From: Anaerolineae bacterium
GTDB lineage: Bacteria > Chloroflexota > Anaerolineae > Anaerolineales > Anaerolineaceae
Reading direction: 5' to 3'
DNA: 37,551 nt
Assembly (NCBI GenBank): GCA_013178185.1
Contig: JABLXC010000035.1
Location: 1 to 37,551 of the forward strand
The translations under genes and the position numbers were made by a program. The notes beneath the pieces were generated by a model that saw nothing but the letters and a program-made list of their open reading frames with translations, did not search any database and was not told where the DNA came from. Each line of letters begins with the position of its first letter. Position 1 is the stretch's first letter. Below, piece by piece: positions 32,389 to 37,551 of this stretch.

Positions 32389-33796
32389 GCAAATTCAACC
32401 GGCCCTGGTGATTGCCCGCAGGGAGGTGCGAGACCAGCTACGGGATTGGCGGATTATTTTTCCTGTAGCCGTGCTGACGGTGTTCTTCCCTTTCTTGATG
32501 AACTTCACCGCCCAGCAGATGCTTGGCTTTGTAAACCGTTATGGCGCAGATATCATCGGAGAACGGTTGATTCCTTTTCTCCTTATGATCGTAGGTTTTT
32601 TCCCCATATCGGTATCGCTTGTGATCGCACTGGAAAGTTTTGTCGGGGAAAAAGAGCGCGGCAGTATCGAGCCGTTGTTAAACACCCCCCTAAAGGATTG
32701 GCAGCTTTATCTCGGAAAACTGCTATCTTCTACAGTTCCTCCGCTTTTCTCCAGTTTTTTGGGGATGAGTGTTTACCTTTTTGGATTGTATCTCCAGGGT
32801 ATACCCTGGCCTGAAGGCAGGGTGCTTTTTCTGATCATCATCTTGACAATCGTCCAGGCGGTTGTCATGGTCAGCGGCGCGGTTGTCGTTTCTTCTCAGG
32901 CTACCTCTGTCAGGGCTGCAAACCTGTTAGCAAGTTTTATCATTATCCCGGTTGCCCTTTTGGTGCAGGGAGAAAGCATCCTGATGTTCTGGGGTACTTA
33001 TAGCACGCTCTGGTGGGCAGTGGGGGGATTGGTTGTCCTGGCTGTCTTGTTGGTGCGCGTTGGTTTGGCGCATTTTCAACGCGAGGAGCTTTTAGGGCGT
33101 GAGATTGATGTTCTCAATATTCGCTGGATCGGGCGAATCTTTTGGCGCTCCTTTACGGGGGGCGCAAAGGATATTCTCGAATGGTATCGCCTGCTGTTTG
33201 GTGTAACGCTCAGGCGGCTTTGGCCGGCCATTTTGATTGTTACGTTACTGGCCGGGATTGCTTATTTATTGGGAACTCGTTTGATAAGTCAATTCTTCAT
33301 TGAGTTGGATGCTGCCTCTCTCGCGGAGTTTGAAAAGAGGGTCGGTATGTTGGTGCAGGCATGGCCGTTGTTCGAATTTAAACCGGTACTTGCTATCTGG
33401 TGGCATAACGTACGAGTTTTGTTGGCGGCGGTCCTGTTGGGCTGGTTTTCGTTAGGTGTGCTTGGGGTCTTGCCTTTAATGCTCTCTTTGGGAGCGGCAG
33501 GATATTTGATGGCGGTGTTATCTGTAAATGGTCTTCCCACTATGCAGATTGTCGCCTTCGTGTTACCTCATGGAATTTTGGAAATACCGGCAGCGATCCT
33601 TGCAACGGCATCTGTCTTACAGATGGGTGCCTGGATGGGGACTCCTACACCTGGGAAGACAGTTGGCGAAGTCTGGCTGACTTCTCTGGCGGATCTGGCA
33701 AAATTGATGGTAGGGATCGTCTTGCCTCTGGCTTTTGCCGCTGCGCTCATCGAAGCCTGGATCACCCCCCGTGTGGTCATGTGGGTAATGCGGTAA
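32381..33796 (+). CDS. ABC-2 permease fused to a SpoIIM-like domain
   Basis: 471 residues. The N-terminal ~290 residues form an ABC-2 permease (IARREVRDQLRDWRIIF, then VGEKERGSIEPLLNTPL, six hydrophobic helices). The C-terminal ~170 residues (from about 300) match the SpoIIM/DUF95 family: WHNVRVLLAAVLLGWFSLGVLG and the hallmark LPHGILEIPAAILATASVLQMG near 395. SpoIIM proteins usually are separate genes, often beside ABC-2 exporters. The start ATG 32381 overlaps the ATPase stop; an upstream in-frame ATG lies within the ATPase gene. Substrate unknown; no sporulation genes are nearby. Confidence 0.82.
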   Translation: MIEQIQPALVIARREVRDQLRDWRIIFPVAVLTVFFPFLMNFTAQQMLGFVNRYGADIIGERLIPFLLMIVGFFPISVSLVIALESFVGEKERGSIEPLLNTPLKDWQLYLGKLLSSTVPPLFSSFLGMSVYLFGLYLQGIPWPEGRVLFLIIILTIVQAVVMVSGAVVVSSQATSVRAANLLASFIIIPVALLVQGESILMFWGTYSTLWWAVGGLVVLAVLLVRVGLAHFQREELLGREIDVLNIRWIGRIFWRSFTGGAKDILEWYRLLFGVTLRRLWPAILIVTLLAGIAYLLGTRLISQFFIELDAASLAEFEKRVGMLVQAWPLFEFKPVLAIWWHNVRVLLAAVLLGWFSLGVLGVLPLMLSLGAAGYLMAVLSVNGLPTMQIVAFVLPHGILEIPAAILATASVLQMGAWMGTPTPGKTVGEVWLTSLADLAKLMVGIVLPLAFAAALIEAWITPRVVMWVMR

Positions 33797-33823
33797 CAGT
33801 AGACGATTTTTTACGGAGAGAGT

Positions 33824-34576
33824 ATGGGGCGCCTGATGATTTTAGGTTCAGCCAGCGCTGTGCCGGATGAACATCATGAAAATACACACCTGATGGTTTC
33901 AGTGGGTAGTCACACCGTCCTGGTCGATTGTGGGAGCAACCCGATTCAGCATCTTCGCCGTGCGGGTATCTCTTTTGAATCCTTGACAGAAATTGTGTTA
34001 ACCCATTTTCACCCTGACCATGTCTCTGGTTTGCCTTTATTGTTGATGGGAATGTGGCTGATGGGGCGTAAAGCCCCATTAAAGATTTATGGCATTGATC
34101 ATACGCTTGAACGCGCCGAAACAATGATGGCTTTGTTCGATTGGCATGGCTGGCCTGGTTTCTATCCGGTGACTTTCATTCAGATCGAAAACAAAGAAAT
34201 GTGTCCGTTGATTGTGGATGAGGATATCAGACTTTATGCTTCTTCTGTCAAACACTTGATTCCAACGATTGGGTTGCGGATGGAATTTCCTCGCGCTGGA
34301 AAGACGATTGCCTACACTAGCGATACGGAACCATGTCCATCAACAGTCAGCCTGGCGAGGGGGGCAGATATTCTGATTCACGAAGCAACTGGAGCTTCTA
34401 CCGGGCATTCTTCGCCTGCTCAGGCAGCGGAAATTGGAAATCGCGCCGGCGCAAAAACCCTTTATCTGATTCACTACCCGCCAGAGAAAGACGCGCAAGA
34501 ATTGGTTCAAGAAGCTCAAAAGATTTTTACTGGCCGGGTTATCCTGGCGCAAGATTTTATGAGAATCGATTTTTGA
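33824..34576 (+). CDS. Metallo-beta-lactamase-fold hydrolase (RNase Z-like)
   Basis: 250 residues. The metal motif LTHFHPDHVSG (HxHxDH, about 64-73) follows VLVDCG, and further ligands are likely in SSVKHLIPTIG (His), YTSDTEP (Asp) and the final LIHYPP (His). The layout resembles tRNase Z and related phosphodiesterases, but the exosite arm (GP-rich) is absent and the length is short, so tRNA 3' processing is not certain. CGGAGAGAG lies before the ATG. Convergent with the HNH gene, with 10 bp between stops. Confidence 0.82.
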   Translation: MGRLMILGSASAVPDEHHENTHLMVSVGSHTVLVDCGSNPIQHLRRAGISFESLTEIVLTHFHPDHVSGLPLLLMGMWLMGRKAPLKIYGIDHTLERAETMMALFDWHGWPGFYPVTFIQIENKEMCPLIVDEDIRLYASSVKHLIPTIGLRMEFPRAGKTIAYTSDTEPCPSTVSLARGADILIHEATGASTGHSSPAQAAEIGNRAGAKTLYLIHYPPEKDAQELVQEAQKIFTGRVILAQDFMRIDF

Positions 34577-34586
34577 TCGCTGGATA

Positions 34587-35090
34587 TTACCAGCCTTCCA
34601 GAAATGGTTGCCACTCGGAGAATTCTTTTACATGCCGACCAAATACATAGCTGGCAGAAGAAGGCGGCTCTTTTGGCTGTCTAAGCAGGCGCATATCGGC
34701 TTCTTCAGTTGTTCGGCCACCTTTGCGATGATTGCAGGTTGAACAGGCTGTAACCACATTTGTCCAGACATGTTGGCCGCCGAGATGACGCGGAATGACA
34801 TGATCTACAGTCAAAATACCACCATTCTTTCCGCAGTACTGGCAGGTATGGTTATCACGTCTGAAAATTTCTCGGCGAGTTAATTTGATACGGATCCTTG
34901 GACGGTGTACCATGTATTGCAAGCGGATGACGGATGGCGCGGGGTAAGTTTTGCGCGAGGTGTGAATTTCTCCTCGCCCATTCAGCACCAGGGTCGCCTT
35001 GTCGGTCAGAATCATCCCTAAAGCCCGCCGCATATCACACACGTTGATCGGCTCAAAGTTGGCGTTTAGAACAAGAACTGAGACAGACAT
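34587..35090 (-). CDS. HNH endonuclease family protein
   Basis: 167 residues, the only gene on the minus strand. N-terminal ~65 residues form a helical/strand domain (LVLNANFEPINVCDMRRAL). The HNH site follows: a CQYC knuckle, LTVDHVIPRHLGG with the catalytic His, Asn in WTNVV and a second zinc pair CSTCNHRKGGRT. Stand-alone HNH proteins of this kind are common in Actinobacteria and Chloroflexota chromosomes, and their role is not settled (DNA repair or nicking). No intron or mobile context is visible. Confidence 0.88.
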   Translation of the reverse strand: MSVSVLVLNANFEPINVCDMRRALGMILTDKATLVLNGRGEIHTSRKTYPAPSVIRLQYMVHRPRIRIKLTRREIFRRDNHTCQYCGKNGGILTVDHVIPRHLGGQHVWTNVVTACSTCNHRKGGRTTEEADMRLLRQPKEPPSSASYVFGRHVKEFSEWQPFLEGW

Positions 35091-35108
35091 GCCAGCACCA
35101 TAACGTAG

Positions 35109-35117
35109 ATTATAGCA
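35109..35117 (-). promoter_or_regulatory. Extended -10 promoter of the HNH gene
   Basis: On the minus strand TGCTATAAT combines the TGn element with a perfect TATAAT. Transcription would start near 35102, only about 12 bases before the ATG; no clear -35 box or Shine-Dalgarno is seen. Confidence 0.55.
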
Positions 35118-35126
35118 TGTGTATAA
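35118..35126 (-). promoter_or_regulatory. DnaA-box-like sequence next to the HNH promoter
   Basis: TTATACACA on the minus strand fits the TTATNCACA consensus exactly and directly abuts the extended -10 element. A single box may occur by chance. Confidence 0.25.
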
Positions 35127-35140
35127 GTATAACCCTGTTT

Positions 35141-35169
35141 TTGTCTTTCCAAACGCCGCGTTGTAAAAT
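35141..35169 (+). promoter_or_regulatory. Promoter of the TIGR01777-type gene
   Basis: TTGTCT (35141-35146), 17-bp spacer, TAAAAT (35164-35169). Divergent from the HNH promoter in the same 116-bp intergenic space; leader about 30 bases with GGAGG at 35197-35201. Confidence 0.6.
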
Positions 35170-35206
35170 AGTAGGCATGTATGACGGTTTATGATTGGAG
35201 GTAAGG

Positions 35207-36115
35207 ATGCAAGTACTCATTGCAGGCGGAAGTGGATACATAGGAAGGGCATTGACAAAACATTTATCGGATGAGGGGCATCGTGTCGTTGTATTGAGCC
35301 GAAATCCAAAAAATTCAGCTCTTCCCTCAGGCGTTGTCGTTATGGGTTGGGATGGGGATAGTTCCAAAGGTTGGGGGCATGTGGTAGAGGAAACGGATGC
35401 AATAGTAAACCTGACCGGTGAGAACCTGGCTGCTGGTCGTTGGACGCCGGCTCGCTTAAAAAAGATCATTGCCAGCCGGCTCGATCCGGGGCGAGCCATC
35501 GTAGAAGCGGTAGATCAGGCTGCCCGTAAACCAGCCGTTATCTTTCAGGCTTCTGCGGTTGGATACTATGGAAAATTGGGCGACCAGGTGGTAACGGAGG
35601 ATTCGCCCCCTGGCCAGGACTCTCTGGCAAAGATCGTCGTCGATTGGGAGAATTCAATCAGGTCCGCTGAAGATCTCGGCGTTCGCGTGGTGATCGGGCG
35701 GTCTGGGTTGGTTCTCTCGAGGCAAAGCCTGGCGCTCAAGCCCCTGATCCTTCAATATCGTCTCTTTGCCGGCGGCCCGATTGGGAGCGGTAAGCAATGG
35801 TGGTCGTGGATCACGCTTCAGGATGAGGTTCGGGCTATTCAGTACTTATTGGAAAATGAGAAAGCCCAGGGCGCGTTTAATCTCACTGCTCCAGAGCCTC
35901 TAGTGATGGAAGATTTTGGGCGCCTATTAGCTTCGGCCCTTCGGCGGCCTTTTTGGCTCCCAATCCCTGCCTTTGCACTCAAAATCGTTTTTGGAGAGAT
36001 GAGCACGGTCTTGCTGGATGGACAGCGCGTGATCCCAGAAAGATTGCTAAATCTTGGATTTACATTCCAATACCCAAAACTCCGCGCCGCTTTGGAAATG
36101 ATCTTATCACAATGA
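35207..36115 (+). CDS. TIGR01777-family NAD(P)-dependent epimerase (SDR39U1-like)
   Basis: 302 residues of extended SDR type. It begins MQVLIAGGSGYIG (G-x-x-G-x-x-G), has arginine at the end of strand 2 (VVVLSRNP), VNLTGENLAAGRWTPARLKKII, a family signature, FQASAVGYYGKLGD with the YYG element, and the C-terminal DUF1731-type tail (PFWLPIPAFALKIVFGEMS, LDGQRVIPERLLNLGF). ATG 35207 follows GGAGG by five bases; an ATG four codons earlier has no site. The biochemical role of this widespread family is not established. Overlaps the next gene by 4 bp. Confidence 0.92.
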   Translation: MQVLIAGGSGYIGRALTKHLSDEGHRVVVLSRNPKNSALPSGVVVMGWDGDSSKGWGHVVEETDAIVNLTGENLAAGRWTPARLKKIIASRLDPGRAIVEAVDQAARKPAVIFQASAVGYYGKLGDQVVTEDSPPGQDSLAKIVVDWENSIRSAEDLGVRVVIGRSGLVLSRQSLALKPLILQYRLFAGGPIGSGKQWWSWITLQDEVRAIQYLLENEKAQGAFNLTAPEPLVMEDFGRLLASALRRPFWLPIPAFALKIVFGEMSTVLLDGQRVIPERLLNLGFTFQYPKLRAALEMILSQ

Positions 36116-37377
36116 TGAAACAGATACCTCTCACGAAAAGAATGATTGAGGCATTGGCCGCGCTTGGTATTGCGATCCTGATTATTGCTCTGATTGATCG
36201 CCTGACCAATCGTTTGGATATGTTGGAAGGCCATATTTGGGACTTTGTGTACTACATTGATATGGCCGAGAACGGTATTTGGGGAAATGATCACCTTGCA
36301 TCTCCTTATGCATACCGGGCGATGACGCCGCTGCTGGCACGCGCCATCAACCTGACGTTCGACTTACCTACAATTGTGGGTTTTAAAGTAATTGCTTATG
36401 TTGGCGTTTGGATGGAATTATTTGGAGTTTACCTGCTGGCGCGCCACTTTAAGACGAACTTTAAGATAGCGGTGGTCGTTATGCTGGTTCCGGCTTTTGC
36501 TCTTTTCAATACGAAGTTCCTGTTATTTGATTTTTACCGCCCCGATCAATTGGGTTATGCTTTTTTGGTTTTTGCTTTTTTGGCATTGTTAAAGCGAAGA
36601 AGAGGGCTCAGCCTTCTCATATCTTTGATTGGCTTGAATACTCGTGAATTTTTGGTCATTCCGCCGCTCATTCTTATCTTAGAGATACTGAGGGAATGGC
36701 GAAATCAGAAAACCTCGCTCACAAAGCCGCTCCTCCAAGTGTTTGGGATTCTGGCGCTGGTTGGTTTTACCCTGATGCTACCAAGGCTGATCATCCCTGT
36801 GAAGTTTACCCAGCAGATTGTAGATCCATTCAATGACCCAAATTTTTTCAACCGGCTGGTTGGCCTTTTGACGGATTTGCGACGCAATTTTAACTATCTT
36901 TTTAACCTGGCAGCCTATGGACTGCCGCTTTGGATGCTGGCAACCCGTGAGCGCTTGCAATATGCCTGGAAAAAGTTATTGCCATTCCATCCCTGGTTAT
37001 ATCTGTACGCGGGGGTGACTCTGACGGGGATGATGATTGGCGGTACGGACATGATGCGGTACGTGACCTACTTTTTCATCCCGCAGATATTGTTATTGAT
37101 TTCCATTCTTCGCGATTGTCCTGTCAGAGACATTGAGCTGTTTGTAATGTTTGCTGCCGTGATCCTCTTTAACCGCATCCTTTTTCCCTTTCCGATTTGG
37201 GATTTTTCGGAATACGTCAATTTTTATGGCGGGTATGGCGACTGGGTGAATGCGCGCTCCTGGCTGCGGCTGGCAGAATTGGGGGCGTTTGTTGGCATCG
37301 GATGGCTTGTGCGGGGATGGCTAAAGGAAAGCAGGCTGGGGGAGTGGCTAAATTTCTGGATTAGAATAGAGGAATGA
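36112..37377 (+). CDS. Polytopic membrane protein, possibly GT-C-like
   Basis: 421 residues with about ten hydrophobic helices and a large first extracytoplasmic loop (HIWDFVYYIDMAENGIWG and YAYRAMTPLLARAI). Acidic residues in the first loop after helix 1 are typical of GT-C glycosyltransferases using lipid-linked sugars, but no firm family match is claimed. ATG 36112 (or 36115) overlaps the epimerase stop. The 3' end overlaps the ATG of the IS1-like transposase, so the last residues (about GEWLNFWIRIEE) may be encoded by inserted DNA and the native C-terminus may be lost. Confidence 0.72.
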   Translation: MMKQIPLTKRMIEALAALGIAILIIALIDRLTNRLDMLEGHIWDFVYYIDMAENGIWGNDHLASPYAYRAMTPLLARAINLTFDLPTIVGFKVIAYVGVWMELFGVYLLARHFKTNFKIAVVVMLVPAFALFNTKFLLFDFYRPDQLGYAFLVFAFLALLKRRRGLSLLISLIGLNTREFLVIPPLILILEILREWRNQKTSLTKPLLQVFGILALVGFTLMLPRLIIPVKFTQQIVDPFNDPNFFNRLVGLLTDLRRNFNYLFNLAAYGLPLWMLATRERLQYAWKKLLPFHPWLYLYAGVTLTGMMIGGTDMMRYVTYFFIPQILLLISILRDCPVRDIELFVMFAAVILFNRILFPFPIWDFSEYVNFYGGYGDWVNARSWLRLAELGAFVGIGWLVRGWLKESRLGEWLNFWIRIEE

Positions 37378-37551
37378 AAAGCTGTCCGAAATGCCAACAA
37401 ACGAAACGCCAGAACAAGGCTGGTCGAACGGAATCTGGTGCACAAAGGTATCGCTGCATGCATTGTGGGTATAAATACACTCCAGAGCCTAAACCGAGAG
37501 GCTATCCAGAGGAAATGCGCAAGCAAGCCGTGCAGATGTATGTAGATGGCA
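37374..37551 (+). mobile_element. IS1-like insertion sequence, left part (runs off the window)
   Basis: The window ends inside a gene starting ATG 37374, ATGA overlap with the preceding stop. The readable 59 residues begin MKSCPKCQQTKRQNKAGR and contain QRYRCMHCGYKYT: a C-x2-C...C-x2-C zinc finger as in InsA/IS1-family transposases, followed by YPEEMRKQAVQMYVDG, a helix-turn-helix start. Since IS1-type elements have a terminal repeat and short leader before insA, the real left end probably lies tens of bases upstream of 37374, inside the membrane protein gene. Confidence 0.75.
37374..37551 (+). CDS. IS1-family transposase N-terminal part (3' truncated by window edge)
   Basis: 59 codons without stop. 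Cys4 zinc finger (residues about 4, 7, 29 and 32) with the G-R-T-x-S-G-x-Q-R-Y-R-C spacing of InsA-type proteins, which recognise IS ends. GAGG at 37369-37372 lies too close to serve as an ideal ribosome binding site. Whether it is an intact one-frame transposase or needs frameshifting with a second frame cannot be judged here. Confidence 0.75.
   Translation, partial: MKSCPKCQQTKRQNKAGRTESGAQRYRCMHCGYKYTPEPKPRGYPEEMRKQAVQMYVDG

Noticed and set aside
34579-34594. Inverted repeat GCTGG/CCAGC between the convergent MBL and HNH genes as a bidirectional terminator
   Set aside because: Only five base pairs, overlapping the HNH stop, and no T-run on either side.
35953-36111. Upstream extension of the last membrane protein
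   Set aside because: It lies within the epimerase gene and encodes a polar stretch without family resemblance; ATG 36112 gives a normal membrane protein start.
1-37551. CRISPR array, tRNA or rRNA genes
   Set aside because: No regularly spaced repeats, no cloverleaf-like sequence with conserved T-loop, and no rRNA-like stretch was seen in the non-coding intervals.

Overview
The window is about 37.5 kb of almost fully coding DNA of roughly balanced base composition, with nearly every gene on the + strand. By inference it is bacterial chromosome from Chloroflexota, probably an Anaerolineae-like lineage. The reasons are the mixture of gene families: a GXHH-type IleRS behind a T-box leader, short YidC and RnpA forms, a bL34 with a basic tail, an ABC-2/SpoIIM fusion, and two CDP-alcohol phosphotransferases with a UPF0104-type membrane protein. 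No 16S rRNA gene or tRNA is present to confirm this. Fragments of two different insertion sequences sit at the two ends (about 1-127 and 37374-37551), so the window may be a contig cut at repeats.

Layout. 315-3621: a KimA-like APC permease and two TrkA/RCK proteins, probably a potassium uptake unit, behind a near-consensus promoter. 3632-7295: the classical rpmH-rnpA-yidD-yidC-jag cluster, with an unusual PQQ-repeat lipoprotein between yidD and yidC. 7394-8698: pyrimidine-nucleoside phosphorylase. 8713-12224: promoter, tRNA-Ile T-box leader and ileS. 12376-19768: nine tightly packed genes (CDP-alcohol phosphotransferase, UPF0104 membrane protein, small membrane protein, GTP cyclohydrolase II, RibD_C-type reductase, MDR dehydrogenase, divergent PTPS-like protein, GT4 glycosyltransferase, methyltransferase). 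This is the most interesting part, because it looks like a pathway that diverts a GTP-derived pyrimidine or pterin into a glycosylated, methylated and possibly lipid-linked product. 19811-23315: lspA, rluD-type pseudouridine synthase, threonine aldolase, purine nucleoside phosphorylase. 23416-26580: a membrane-anchored hypothetical protein, a GNAT acetyltransferase, and a membrane sensor with GAF-like and HTH-like C-terminal parts. 26654-29793: a three-S1-domain protein overlapping ftsK. 29871-31362: a second CDP-alcohol phosphotransferase and lgt. 31453-33796: an ABC exporter whose permease carries a SpoIIM-like C-terminal half. 33824-37377: a metallo-beta-lactamase-fold hydrolase, an HNH endonuclease (the only minus-strand gene), a TIGR01777-type epimerase and a polytopic membrane protein, followed by the IS1-like transposase start.

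Several genes serve the cell envelope (yidC, yidD, lspA, lgt, the phosphotransferases, ftsK), so the lipoprotein route (Lgt then LspA) is encoded here together with at least one putative lipoprotein substrate. Nucleoside salvage is represented by both pyrimidine and purine phosphorylases. Promoters are easy to read because many have 16-18 bp spacers between TTGACN-like and TATAAT-like boxes.
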